DNA of 64,000 nucleotides, taken from Leptodontidium sp. MPI-SDFR-AT-0119 (taxonomy: Eukaryota > Ascomycota > Leotiomycetes > Helotiales > Leptodontidiaceae). The translations under genes and the position numbers were made by a program. Within the stretch, counting starts at the first letter, position 1. The number at the start of each line of letters is the position of its first letter. Shown piece by piece: positions 22,105 through 34,190 of this stretch. The notes beneath the pieces are model-generated. The model ran no database searches, was not told where the DNA came from, and saw nothing but the letters and a program-made list of their open reading frames with translations. The stretch spans positions 372,001 to 436,000 of the forward strand of contig JAHLEZ010000024.1 of the NCBI GenBank assembly GCA_020726505.1, in the 5' to 3' direction.

Positions 22105-24699
22105 AAAAACGGAAGATGTCTAATCCAAATTCGACACCTTACTGACTACTATCTGCAACAATTAAGGCTGAGGCAATAGGGAACCCGTGAGTGGTATTAT
22201 AAAGGAGGTACGAATTAGAACACTATACCTAAAACGACACAGTAGCCTTCGCAAGGGCGATGTAAGGACTTGAAGATTATAAATAGTACTTGCTAGCTCG
22301 ATCTACACTTTCCTCCCCGTCCTTAACCCCCATTACGATAGCTCCTACGCTTAACCCCACTCACTTACACGAACAATATAAGCGCACCACCCCTCGGCGA
22401 AGTAAGCCTAAATTTAGTGGGTCCCTCTTTTTACGTAAGTCTGAAACTAAGCTAGAAACAAATATCTACTAACGGGGAAGAATCCCACTGATGCAATATA
22501 CTTTCCCTATAAGACTACGCCCGAAATAGCGGAAGGTATGGCTCTACCTTTGAATAAGTGAGTTTATAGTACTAAAGACGTTGAGAGGGTAATAACTATG
22601 CCTAGTGACACTACACCGGGTCTACTAGATATCCATTTCGAAATAGGTGCAGACGTGGTGAGTGATTTATTCGACTCTCTACTTTTACTTCTATGCCTGA
22701 CAATCACCTCAGGACACCCCAGAGCCCTTGTACATTAGTGAAGATAGTCGGTTTAGTCTCCTCTGTAGTAAGTTCCTTTAGATCTACTATATTACATCCA
22801 GCTAACCTAAGAGTAATCGAAACTCTCTTTCGAGATATAGCAGCTAAATCTTTTGGCTCCAGTGCTTCTCTTCCGCAAGAAGTACTCAGGCTTCTACCTA
22901 GTATACTACAAACTCTAATCCGTCAGTATTGTCCTTGTAATAGCTATTTCTCCGCTTACCTCCCACATTAGAATTCGTTAGCGAGCTCTAAGCTAATAAT
23001 AGCCAACTTTATATAAGTAATACACGGTTCCAGGCGAGTCAGGAAAACGGCCAGGCCAGAGAGTAGCAAATGGAAGGCAAGATGACTATTTATCGCCCTT
23101 TAATTAGTCCCAGGACTAATAAAACTCAAAGCTGATATAGGTGTTCTCTAGGGAGAAATTGAATTGATTAAAGGTATGAACAACAAGCCCGCGAGTTCGA
23201 TAAGGCTAACTGATATAATAAAGACGCGAAAATGAAGTTGAAATGTGAGTCTTGCGTGCTTCTTTGGTCTGCTAGTTATATTGATATGATTTAGTCAAAA
23301 TTAATAAGTTAAGGCGGGAGATGCGCGAGGTGGAGCAATCATACAAGAACATTAAGGCGTAAAGGGACAGTTTGAAGGCAGAACTCGAGTAGCTTAGGTT
23401 TGGAGCTATTTTGGACTTTAGCACGGAGGGCTCGAGCAAGAAATGCTGTCGTTAAGGTTAAGATAAGGGATTTATTGCAGCTGTTCACAGTGGCATTATT
23501 CCTAAACAACTGTTATGTGCGATATGGAGCTTTCTAGTTATCATCTTATCTTTAATGGCATCTTTTACATCATACTTAACTATCTACCATTCGCATCCAC
23601 CGCACTAAATCTCGCTCCTACTCTTACGCCGTACTGGCCTCTATCTGCGCAAATCTCAAATTCTGATTTTACACTCTATGTGCAGATCATCTAAGGCCAC
23701 TTGATTCCAGTTAATCTCTTAAGTGTCGGTGACAAGTAGGTCTATTATATTTATGTTAGTTATGAGAAAAGAGATTAAGTCATGTCGCTCGCCTTACTAT
23801 TTGCTTTTTTCGTCACGGTCTTGTTGTAGAAAGACGTATATAGAAAGATTCCTAGTTAGATAGTTTATTATGTCGAAAAGAGGCGAGGAGCCGAGGTGTC
23901 GGTGATTGTAGAGAGATGAGAAAGAACTAAGGGCTATAAGCATATCCAATTCTAATTAGGCCAAGTCGCACCCTACTCCTCCTTTACGAACTGAGTATAC
24001 AGAGTAGGTGTGGTATCACAAGCTGAGGCACGGGACTGCAGAGTCGGGGGTTAATATCGATATATTAAGCGTAGACTACAAATCAGATGTTGACTGGCAG
24101 TACTACTAGATCTCCATATAATGACGTGGAAGCAAGACTTATGTTCTCATCTGGAAGTACTAATCAAACTTGTCAGGCGAATTTAGCCTGCGCGATCTAG
24201 GATTAAGTGATTGAGCTGTCCGCGGTAGTAATCAGGAATCTCATGTACTGCTTTATTCCACGATGATACATGGCTATAAAGCGATCCGTCATTTATATTC
24301 AAACCGGCTCGAAAGAAAAGCCTCTATACCTTTCAGGTACTCGCATGTGATAATTGAACGTCAAGGTAGTATACACGATATATGATATTCCTTTTCTACT
24401 TATAATGCTCGAAACTCGATGAATCTATAATCGGTGTAAACCAGCTTTTGTAAAACTAAAAGGGCTTATTAGCCATGCTTTATGACTGTGAACTAACACA
24501 GTAATTGTACACTGTGATGTTGAAATATTTAAGTTTAGATAGCTATTATCGAAAGACGTTCCCTCACTCGCTTTGATACCTACATAACGCTGCGTCAGTA
24601 AATAGGAGGATCTCCCCTAGCCATTCGAATATTGCCCTGCTCTTTGCCAAAACTATAAGCGTGAGAATGACGATTTCTTTCTCTCAAGAAGCTAGTCAT
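22105..24699. other. Decayed region, no assignable gene
   Basis: Only fragments of open frame remain: 22290-22472 (Thr/Pro/Arg rich), 22560-22690 in which TPGLLDIHFEIGADVVSDLF is coherent, 22693-22971, and a helical piece near 23315-23430 with SLKAELE-type heptads. Stops are dominated by TAG. I recognise no family. Confidence 0.4.
23857..23917. repeat. Diverged direct repeat, copy A
   Basis: About 61 bp that aligns with 26553-26614 around the shared core GAGGCGAGGAGCC. By eye 10 of the 11 differences are G/A or T/C transitions. Part of a larger lost duplication. Confidence 0.65.
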
Positions 24700-25710
24700 G
24701 ACAGATGATGTCTAGTGATCCTTGGGTCTAGAACAAGTTTAAGACGACAAACTTTCTTGACATGCCATTAACGAGCCCGTAAAGAGGGCTTCGAGCACTG
24801 TTTACGTCTCTACCACATTGATTCTTATGTCTCCTAAATCATTGGTTTTCGGATTTAGAGCTCGTCTCCCAACTATCTTGTGAATACTCTGGTCCTTAAA
24901 CGGCTTCAAAACATTCAGAGCATCTCGGACATCCGGACCAGCGACTTCTAACGCTGCAAGAGGGTCGTAGGGCACTACCAAGACGTATTCGAGTACCTCC
25001 GAACCTTTGGGGTAGGGCTCGTCTTCAGTATGGCTTAGAAACTAGTTAGTCCGAGTTTCTAAAAACCATTTCTTATCTATATGGCTTCTGAAGCGTCTTT
25101 TCTCATCCCCTGAAGCTTCGTAGTACTTAAGATCTAGATTAACTTAGACCTTGTAAAGGTGTTTGCCCAGCACATGTCCCGTGGCAGCCATATCCTTGAG
25201 GACTTTTGTAGGCATAGCAGAAGCAGTCGCAGCAACTTTTGTAAATACGACGGAGGGAATCTTGTTGCGGCACATAAACTCATGGAATACATTTGCCGAA
25301 TCCATGTCGAAGCCTCCATTATTGTTTGCCATCGGGTCCGCAATTATGGTGTAACAAGAGTTAGGAAGGTTAAGTTCTATAGTATAATTACCCTAGAGAA
25401 TGACCCTCGAAGTGACTTTTACAAAATTCTCGGGTTAAAGTTAAGCAAATGTCTAGATATCAGCGAATGAAGATATAAGTAGGAAAGTCAGCTTTTCCTC
25501 TGGTTTAGGGTCCCTAGGTTGTCCCTCTGGCGTCTCAACTCTACTCTTTACAAGTTTACTAAGAAGACTAATACCCGACTCGATTTCTAAAGGATTTCCC
25601 GGATCGCTTTTGGGCTGTCTATATAGGGTGAAAACAACGTTTTCGGCTATGAAGTCGCAATTAAACTCGTGAGAGTATACTAGACGAGACTTGGTCGTGG
25701 CCACCTCGCC
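24700..25710 (-). pseudogene. Decayed gene of unknown family
   Basis: Several minus-strand frames read as one protein: around 25700-25453 (TTKSRLVYSHEFNCDFIAEN; TPEGQPRDPKPEEKLTFLLI), 25332-25147 (MANNNGGFDMDSANVFHEFM) and on to about 24800 (YYEASGDEKRRFRSHIDKKW; EVLEYVLVVPYDPLAALEVA). Stops again sit at Gln-like sites. The two main segments could be one gene with introns or two neighbours. I do not recognise the family. Confidence 0.35.
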
Positions 25711-26552
25711 CTAAGCTATTAGTATATCCCGGCGCCTAAGTGAGTCTAATACTTCTCGTCTAAAGCGGGCTCGCTCTTTCGCTGGCTTTAGGTTTACAAT
25801 GTAACCTACAATACTATATTATGTTTAAGTTAGTTTATGAATTTTAATACTGAAGCAGAGTGAGAACAAGGGTGATATAAAGTGCATTAAGTAAGAAACA
25901 AGTTCGGGGCGATGTAAGAAGATAAATCCTGACGTACTTAATTAAGCCGATATTATATAACGGGTCAAGCTCAACTATAGCTAACAAATCATCCAAATCC
26001 GCTACGAGATCTATCACAACTACTACGTTAGGCGATGCTTTCGAGTGCGTGATTCGTTAAGCCATGACTTACAACAGAGTTTCGTAAACCTTTCGCCCCT
26101 TAGCGTCAAGGCCGGTTAGTATCTCAGGCTTAGTCCGTAGTGTATCTATAACGGGCGACTTTTGAGTTCGGAAGTAAGGAAGAGGAGAAGGTGAAATACT
26201 TTCTTTCTAATAATAGAAACACGATACTTATAGTCATCTCCCCTTCGCTAGGTAGTACTTCTCTTATTAACCCGGTAAGTTAAAAATAGGTCGCCCTATT
26301 ACACGCACTCGGTGAGGATTTGTGGGCTACAATTTTTCAACGCTACTACATAGTGGGTAACTAGGGCACTCACATGTAGTCCATAGGACCCTGGGGCACT
26401 GGCAAGTTACTAAAATTGCCACCTAGTCGTCCTAGTCTTAGTCTGCGCTACTTGGCCCTATTTACCACAGTCGAACGCAAGCACACAGCAACAAGTGCTT
26501 ATAATTACGAAAACCGAGGCTTAGGCTGTTGGTCTAAGGGGTGAGTTCGATT
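25711..26552. other. Decayed region without a recognisable gene
   Basis: No coherent frame longer than about 40 codons on either strand; TAG/CTA excess continues. Confidence 0.4.
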
Positions 26553-26614
26553 TAGATAGTTCAACATGTCAAAAGGAGGCGAGGAGCCAAAGTGTCAGTA
26601 ATTGCAGAGAAATG
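26553..26614. repeat. Diverged direct repeat, copy B
   Basis: Partner of 23857-23917 in the same orientation. Copy B keeps more A at G/A sites and more C at T/C sites than copy A, so both strands or both copies were mutated. Confidence 0.65.
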
Positions 26615-26759
26615 ACAGTCACGAGAATCTGCTAAGGATCATAGGAATCGTTTATTATTTCTATTACTAAGAAGTTGTTCGCCCTCTCTTTTTCCAAAGT
26701 TATTGCCTTTGTTAGACATTATTTCCCCTGACATCTTTGAGATTCACCTCGTCATCGCC

Positions 26760-27250
26760 TCAAAAAGTCCCTCTACTAGTATAGATATAAACACAAAATC
26801 TTCCACTAAGATTCTTATCGCCGGTTCTAGAAGAAAGGGGGTAATGAAATTCATCATCGAATTTATCTCTAAGTGAGTGATAGTGCCAACCTCTCAGATT
26901 ATCCCAATCAATCAATTGACCTGGGGTGTCTGCAAGCTTCACAATAATATCTCCATTAATAATTGCCTTGTCGACGTCCTGGAAGAGCTTTCGCGGTGTT
27001 TTATTCTTCGGGAGCCTTCCTTTGACTTTATAGTCAACGAATTCTTTCTAAGGACCTTGATTATATGCCGCCTCGTCCCGGATGAAGTATATTTGGACGC
27101 CAGCGGAAGGATCTATAACAATGTCGGCAGGGTGGATGCGGCGATGTCCGCTATTAGTGCCGAACTTGTACTTAATAACTTCATTGACAAGTCGTGTCAA
27201 TCGATTTTCCACCTCTTCGATTGTGTTGGAAAAGGTTACTATAGTTGACG
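26760..27250 (-). pseudogene. Decayed gene of unknown family
   Basis: One coherent minus-strand frame from about 27250 to 26762 with a single internal TAG: NRLTRLVNEVIKYKFGTNSG, HPADIVIDPSAGVQIYFIRD, stop, KEFVDYKVKGRLPKNKTPRK, then QLIDWDNLRGWHYHSLRDKF. Reads like a soluble enzyme or binding domain, but I cannot name it. Confidence 0.38.
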
Positions 27251-27476
27251 ATTTAAGGGACGGTAAAATTTTAGATATTTAACTGCTACAGAAGGAAATA
27301 AACATAAATAAATGTTAGTATTAAATATGTATAATAATCTAAGGACAGTAGTACGCACTTAGTTTTGGACTAAAGTTCTCGTGTTTATATCAAACTTTTA
27401 TTGCCATTTCAGAAATATTGTCCGCTAGTTAATACTTTGATAAATGGTCGTCAACCCGTACTTTCAGGCTGAGCTC

Positions 27477-27567
27477 ACTACCCCGCTTTTAGTGCCGCGC
27501 CTCAAAACCCCGCTTTAGTGACCACCCCGCTTTAGTGACTATCCCGCTGTAGTGACTACCTCGCTTC
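27477..27567. repeat. 17-bp tandem array, 4-5 copies
   Basis: Unit GCTTTAGTGACCACCCC with variants (ACTATCCC, ACTACCTC) in direct tandem. It shares the GACCACC(C/T)CGCT core and the 17-bp period with the array at 21990-22104, in the same orientation. Confidence 0.78.
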
Positions 27568-27792
27568 ATACTAGGTGGCAAAACAAATTTGTAAACATTC
27601 CAATACTAAGTAATTCTATATAATTCATCAAATCTGCCTATTTTCTGAGGTACATCTAAACCTAGCTTTCGTCCCCGGATATTTATAAACATCTTCAAAG
27701 AAAACTAGATCTGGCAGTTCTAGGTCTTTAACACTTGTATTATAGTAATCGCGCCCCCTGTCGCAAAAATGAACCTCGCTAACAGAGTCTTA

Positions 27793-28700
27793 CTAATATG
27801 TGCTGTAAGTTAGGCTTCTTGATCTTATTTCTATATACTGAGAGAATAGGTCTAATGTATAATCGAGTTGACCACTAAATTGCCCAGGATGCTGGCAACT
27901 AAACCGTACATGTGTACGGATCAATAGATGGGTGATAGTCTTGAACTCTGCGTGAGTGGGACCTGCACGATCAAAGAGGCTCTTTGTAGGTCTGTTTTTA
28001 TGAAGCTTTAGGAGGATAACTGATATCATTAGCGACTAAATGCATTACGGATAACATCTGTAACTGGCCACTACGAAACAGAACTAATATTGTTTCTATC
28101 ACCGTAATCGTTAGAGTGTCCCTTGCTTTACTAGCCGTAATACTACGCTTCTTGTCGAGGATGAAAAGTCGAAAACCCGGAATAAACGACTGGACTATGA
28201 TTATTGTAATGGTGTGAATGCCTAGGTTCGAAACATATACTAGTAATAACTTTTTCCTAGTAGAGATTTGTGATTCCGCTCTCTGCAATAGCTATTATAC
28301 GTATGTTAATAAGGATATTACACGTTCCCGAATTAAAAAATGCTGATATATTAATGCAGTTGCGAATCACGGACTTAGAAAGGATATTTAGTCTGTGCCG
28401 TTTGAGAATATAACTTATATTCTATATATAAGTCCAGATTAACGTCGTGATTATTCTAAACTTGTTTAGATATTTTATATTAACGAGGTGCTGTATCTTG
28501 GGAGTTCGACGATAATATAGGTGTCGATACTATGTCTTTACCTTCGAATTTTCTCCTAGGAACTACTGAGAAGAATAACGCATGTCGCTACGGTAGTAAA
28601 TCTTCTCTACGGCACGGCTTTTATTACTGCTTTAATATTCTAATGCATTCTAGTCCACGCCGCTTGGACGAGATAAGATGGCACGGTTCCGGCTAAATAC
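27793..28700 (-). pseudogene. Decayed membrane-protein-like gene
   Basis: The minus strand from 28288 to 27998 is open (RKKLLLVYVSNLGIHTITII; then LFRSGQLQMLSVMHLV), with hydrophobic stretches like membrane helices. Upstream fragments near 28700-28560 (ALVHPTTFALMYLAGTVPSY) add another helix with Gln-like stops. A multi-span membrane protein is likely; the family is not established. Confidence 0.28.
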
Positions 28701-30496
28701 ATTAATGCAAATGTAGTCGGATGGACAAGCGCTGCAATTAACATTATTCTTGATGTAGTTACTGTTATCCTCCTATTACTAGAGTTAATAAGACTTGTGA
28801 TGTCATAGGAACAAAAGATTTATATATTAGTTATATTTAGCCTCAGATTTCTGTAAGTACCTAAGAATCAAAGTTTCAAGACTTGCCCCTAATATAGGAA
28901 CAACTAGAGTCACTATCGTCAGCATATTGCGACTGACATCGCTGGTTAAGTTCGCAAACACTTATAATATAACTTGTAAGTTCCTTTTGAAACGTCGATA
29001 TATAGGGATTAACTATAGAGGCAGGGGATTATGTTCCTGTAGGATATTAGAGCTCTATCGAGGTGCATGTCAGTGTTATCTGTGCATGCTTACTAACCCT
29101 ACCTTCTCTCTTCAGGAGAAAAGCACTAGCTACTAAATAGGACGATCTGGCTCTACCGCCAGATCCAATTCCTTACAAGCCAAAGAATAGTCATTCGGAT
29201 GTCCTCCCACTTCTGAGGCTAGTAACCATCGATGAGCACAAAGGCGTCGATCAAGATCAAATCTCTCAAAGTTTCAAGAGATAATAAAACCGTAACGACG
29301 AATGAGACCTTTCTTCAACTCAGCTACTTCGCTTGCGAGTAATATCGTGATATTTTGCTTGAATATAGGTGATGCTTGAATTTTACCGTGCCAGAAACCC
29401 CTCGAAGGAACTCTCAAATACTAATGGATGAAACGGATACTCGGACTTATTTATTCACCAGATTATTAGACTATTTAGAGGGGTCGCCCGTTCCTGTCTT
29501 AACACATCCTCTAGGAAGCGTGTGGTAGTACTCGTTATCCTCGCATCAAGCTCAGTTTGTGACTGTTGCAATAAATCGTTCACTATCGGGCTTATTGTGT
29601 TAAGATTCACAGCACAGATTGCAGTCAGTAGATACGGTCCACGAAGTACTCCATGCGGTTCCCGAGATGTAGGTGGGGACTTAGCTGTGGAGTCGTGCCT
29701 AAGCGAAGGGCGATGTACTTAAGTATTTCGAAATATTAAGTGCCTTTTGTTTTATAGTTTAATATAAAGGTATTACTATTGAATAATAGTCACGAAGGGG
29801 GTGAGTTTTGGTGGCGTTCTCGCTTAATTTCGGGGTGCGCGGTTAAATCTGACACCCACTGGTGATGTGAAATTTGCTGCTTATATAAGCGTTACCGACC
29901 CAGGTTCGCAAGTTCTTGTGTTCCGTTTTCTTGCACAAGGCTTCCCATACACCAGATTTCTTACACAAGTCAACCCACGAGGCGTTGGCTATTCAAGTAA
30001 CTAATAGTCTAATACAAAGGAAACAAGAAGATAAGGAGAGAAGAGGGGAAGGGGGAGAGTGGTCCTTTAAATACAAGTAGCCTCCGGAACCCCTCCGGTA
30101 CAGGTCTGACTCAGTCTGACCCAACACAGGTAGATCCCCTGAAGTCCCTGACTCGCCATAATGTTCAACACCTAGTCCTATCGTTACAGATTAATCATGA
30201 TTAATTAATCAAAATCGAATCAAATTAAGCAAAATATCCATCAATCAAATTCAAGTCAAATCAAATCAAATTAATCAATTAACGTGATTAATTTTGTTCA
30301 CACTGAAGTCTGAACGGTTGATGAACTTGGCGGTGGAGGGGTCGTCGAAGAAGGCTTCTTTAGGTTAAACAGCCAATCAAAGATCTGAAATCTGGTGCTG
30401 GCCGATGTCGCCTAATGTTATCCATTCCTCAGGCAATATTCCACTGTTCACATGCGAAGGGTTAATATAAAATCAGTGAATGTTTAGGGGTGAAGC
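28701..30496. other. Decayed stretch, then start of unmutated island
   Basis: Up to about 29750 only scraps of frame remain (for example RVPSRGFWHGKIQASPIFKQ on the minus strand near 29400). From about 29810 the TAG excess stops. 30180-30300 is a TCAAA/TTAAT-rich simple-sequence tract. On the minus strand 30190-29900 there is a TATA-like GTATTTAAAGG followed by a C/T-rich leader, which could be a promoter or an old LTR, but I could not define ends. Confidence 0.35.
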
Positions 30497-31030
30497 CAGT
30501 GTGTCAAAGAATTATTCAAATTAATTAATTAATATTCTATTCTAATCAATTAAAATTGAATAAGATAGATTAATGACTCTCAGACTTGAATAGAATAATA
30601 TTCAAATTATTCTTGAATATTATTCAATTATTCAAGAACATGTGACTTAATACAAAGTAAATATTTAAAATACAAATTAAATCTTCTCTTTTATATAAAA
30701 ACGATTCTATTTAAGAGTGTAACTTTTAATTTCTTTATTATATTATTTTTCAACCTTATAATTGTTATTGATTGTAATGTATTAATTCGGAGGTTCCTTA
30801 TCACTAGCTCGCTTAATAAGCAAGATAACGGGATCTATACTGAAAGGGGATAAGCTATGTCTAAAACGGGTAAAGACTGTATTAGTCAGCATATTATTCA
30901 AATTAATTAATTATATTCAAATCAAATCAAATATTAATTGATTAAGATAGATTAATTAGTAAAATCGTTGATTTGATTTGAATAATAGCCATTATTCAAA
31001 TCAAATCAAATCAAATCATTTGACACACTG
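30497..31030. mobile_element. hAT-type MITE, 534 bp
   Basis: Ends are CAGTGTGTCAAA and TTTGACACACTG, perfect 12-bp inverted repeats starting with CAG as in the hAT superfamily. They are flanked by the 8-bp direct repeat GGTGAAGC (30489-30496 and 31031-31038), the hAT target-duplication length. The interior is very AT-rich with TTAATTAA and TCAAATCAAA tracts and has no coding capacity, so it would depend on a transposase elsewhere. Inserted into the unmutated island downstream of the HET gene. Confidence 0.85.
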
Positions 31031-31397
31031 GGTGAAGCCGATTTCGAATTCTACTGTCGAGCAAGGGTCTTAAACCTGGCCAGTCCAAAATCAGTTATCG
31101 TAGCACAAGGATTCTGGAAATAAATATTCTACAAACTTCTCAAAAGGTAAGCCTTAGCAAACGGCTTTTATAATAAGCATAAGCACTGCACAGTAGTAAG
31201 TTATCAGAACCAGGTGGCCAGAATAGTAAGAGTGAAGCTTCTAGAATGTTCTAGGTTAACTTATCCAACATCCTTAGAAATCACCTAATAGTGGTATTTT
31301 AACGTCCGAAGGACAATATATTAACTCCAGCTGCCCCAAGCCCCTCTCTATCAAAGTTATCAAAAAATATCCAAAAAAGGCCATTGAAGCCTTCCGA
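31031..31397. other. 3' flank of the HET-ankyrin gene
   Basis: No gene seen. This is probably the 3' UTR and terminator region of the minus-strand gene that ends at 31398. It is AT-rich, with A-runs at 31360-31380. Confidence 0.4.
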
Positions 31398-34190
31398 CTA
31401 CGGCCTCGTGCCCATTTCAACCGCCCGTGACAGCATCGTCCGATTAGACGCATCTTTTAAATCGGCCTTAACCTTGCTAGTCTCGAGCAGCAGCTTGACG
31501 ACGGTCTCGTGCCCGTTCTGAGCAGCGTACGACAGCGGCGCCTGACCGTACCTATCCTTTAAATCGACCTCGACCTTGCCGGTCTCGAGCAGCAGCTTGA
31601 CGACGGCCTCGTGCCCGTTCTCAGCTGCCCACGACAGCGCCGTTCGATGGTCCCCATCCTTCGCGTCGGCCTCGACCTTGCCGGTCTCAAGCAGCAGCCT
31701 GACGACGGCCTCGTGCCCGTTCTCAGTAGCGTACCACAACGGCGTCTTTCGATGGTATCGATCCTTCGCGTCGGCCTCGACCTTGCCGGTCTCGAGCAGC
31801 AGCTTGACGACGGCCTCGTGCCCGTTCCCAGCTGCCCACGACAGCGGCGTCCGATGGACCTCATCCTTCGCGTCGGCCTCGACCTTGCCGGTCTCGAGCA
31901 GCAGCCTGACGACGGCCTCGTGCCCGTTCCCAGCTGCCCACGACAGCGGCGTTCGATGGTCCCGATCCTTCGCATCGGCCTCGACCTTGCCGGTCTCAAG
32001 CAGCAGCTTGACGACGGCCTCGTGCCCGTTCTTAGCTGTCCACGACAGCGGCGTCCGACGGTACCTATCCTTCGCGTCGGCCTTGACTTTACCGGTCTCG
32101 AGCAGCAGCTTGACGACGGTCTCGTGCCCGTTCTGAGCAGCGTACGACAGCGGCGCCTGACCGTACCTATCCTTTAAATCGGCCTCGACCTTGCCGGTCT
32201 CGAGCAGCAGCTTAATGACGGTCTCGTGCCCGTTCTGAGCAGCGTACGACAGCGGCGTCTGACCGTACCTATCCTTTAAATCGGCCTCGACCTTGCCGGT
32301 CTCGAGCAGCAGCCTGACGACGGCCTCGTGCCCGTTCTCAGCTGCCCACGACAGCGGCGTCCGACCGTACCTATCCTTTAAATCGACCTCGACCTTGCCG
32401 GTCTCGAGCAGCAGCCTGACGACGGCCTCGTGCCCGTTCTCAGCTGCCCACGACAGCGGCGTCCGACCGTATTGACTATCCTTCAAGTCCGGATCGACAC
32501 TATCTTTCGCAAGTAATAGCTTCACCACCGCATCGTACCCGTTCCCTGCCGCCCACGATAACGGTGTTAGACCGTATTGATTCTTGAGAGTGCGTGGATG
32601 TTCTTCTCCAATCGCTTTCTCATAATCCTTTATTGCTTCTCGGAGCTTTTCTTCTGCCCCTTTATACTCTCCCAAGTCTCCTAATACGAGTGCAACGTTC
32701 CATGTTCTAGTCGCCTGGTCCGAATGATCTCCGAACTCTGCTTTTGAATGCTCTGGTCCTTGGATGTTCTTTATTAAGACTTTGTATTCTTCTTGATCTT
32801 GCGACTCTCCCAAGGGCTTCTCCCACTCCCAGACAAGTAAGAAGTCACGCGGGAAGTATGCCATCGATTTAGACAGTTCTGACAGTTCAAAACTTCCACT
32901 CTTGTTTGGGGGAGTAGCCGCAATTACAACAACGGCAAAGTGATCCTTGCACCGCCTAATGATCGTAGGCTTTGAAGCTCCTTGTAGAAGGCAGACGATG
33001 TCATGCTCTCGGATAGATTTCGCCGATGCCTGAAGAGTCCATTCCATCTTGTCGCCTAAGTGCCAAGCTGCGTTTTTGGATGTGATAAACATATTTTGTC
33101 TGTCATCGCTTGTTACTGAGGACACCTGGCCAAGAATGCAGCCCTTGCTCTTAATCACCGCCCTCTGGCTACCATCGGAAGTCTCCACGGATACATCCTT
33201 ACCGAGAACGAACTTAACAAGTTGCTGGAACAGGTCTTTCCAGGGAACCTCGTAATTAGGTCGTAAACCAGCCTTACCGGGATCGTCAGAGCTCATACCA
33301 AGCAAAGCATACACCTTATCGCGGGTATCAGTAGCTTTACGAGCATGGAACATGTCTATCAGCTCGGCTAAAGAACGTATGTTTAGGGAGAACATCTCTG
33401 GCAAACTTGACGTATGTTTGGATCGGAGACCAGCGCGCTCCATCAGGTAGACTACTGAAGGGAGAGTTTGCAAATTCGGAGAAGCTGTATAAGAGAGGCT
33501 TAATGACTTAAGTCCTAAGCAGAACGCGTATCCGTCAATCTGCGAAGACCCACACATCATCACGACATGTCGAGCTGCAGCAACCTCCTGAAGTACCTAG
33601 ATTAACTTGATTAGCGTCTTGTAGTAACAATCGTTAAGCGTTTGTTCCCTTACCCAAATGCGTTGAAACCACTGCTGTTCAAGCAGCTTGAGAATTGCTT
33701 GCTTGTTCGTTTCTTTCTTCGAGTGCTCTATAGATTCTTCATCGGCAGCAAGCCGTATATCCTCTAGAGCTCCTTTTATTTCTTCTGTTTCATCTCCGAG
33801 CCAAACAATAACTCGATGTGCGTTGCTATAGATCTTCGCCATAATTTCAACTTGTTGACCCCGCTCCACTAGGTTTCCTTGGTTGATGCAAACAGCATCT
33901 ACCCATATGATTCGTACCAAAAAGCGATCTCGAAGCCGTGATAGCGCAGCGTGCAAGTTTGCCCTGACAGGAAACTCAATTTTGTCTACGCAGATAGGCA
34001 GAGTGTTGTCTGGTTCGCCCCATACGTAGGATAAAGCCTCGTACAAATGAGTTCTTGGACCTAATTTCTGTAGGGAATAGTTGCGAAGCTTGCATTGCAA
34101 GGGCGCATCCTTGTCTCGATTTGGCAATAAATGAAGTAGGCGAATATTGTCGTCCTTGAGCGGAAGCAAAGAATATTTGTAGGAAGACAT
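31398..34190 (-). CDS. HET-domain protein with TPR-like segment and ankyrin repeats, 911 aa
   Basis: Exons 34190-33654 and 33596-31398 flank a 57-nt phase-0 intron (GTAAGG...GCTAATC...CTAG) that falls inside the third HET motif; splicing restores FQRIWV-LQEVAAARHV. HET motifs: YEALSYVWGE near residue 48, IWVDAVCINQ near 93, then RIWVLQE at 177-183. The middle contains DTRDKVYALLGM, normal in HET proteins, and a TPR/kinesin-light-chain-like unit (WNVALVLGDLGEYKGAEEKL) ending HPRTL. Eleven 34-residue ankyrin repeats and a partial twelfth follow. HET domains trigger cell death in incompatible hyphal fusion; ankyrin repeats here would be the recognition part (inference). No stops, normal codon use, inside a RIP-scarred region. 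Confidence 0.93.
31440..32480 (-). repeat. 102-bp tandem DNA repeats encoding ankyrin units
   Basis: About ten consecutive 102-bp units share long identical blocks such as GTGCCCGTTCTCAGCTGCCC and CTTGCCGGTCTCGAGCAGCA. Differences concentrate at a few codons per unit (RYGRT, RYGQT, RDHRT, EVHRT, RYHRK, GDHRT) and at the WAAEN/YAAQN/WAAGN triplet. Identity this high at the DNA level implies recent expansion or gene conversion. Confidence 0.9.

Noticed and set aside
21990..27567. A single 5.5-kb transposon bounded by the two 17-bp arrays
   Set aside because: The arrays are in the same orientation rather than inverted, the intervening DNA has no transposase and no target duplication was found.
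29900..30190. Solo LTR of a retrotransposon
   Set aside because: There is a TATA-like box and a C/T-rich leader on the minus strand, but no TG...CA ends with a flanking 5-bp duplication could be defined.
31559..31999. Arg-rich 146-codon minus-strand frame within the HET gene
   Set aside because: A +1 frame shadow of the ankyrin repeats (MRPARSRPMRRI repeats).
31576..32177. Long plus-strand open frames opposite the ankyrin repeats (186 and 188 codons)
   Set aside because: They are antisense shadows of the 102-bp repeats, built of repeated PVSSSSLTTASCPF-like units, with no start context or splice signals.
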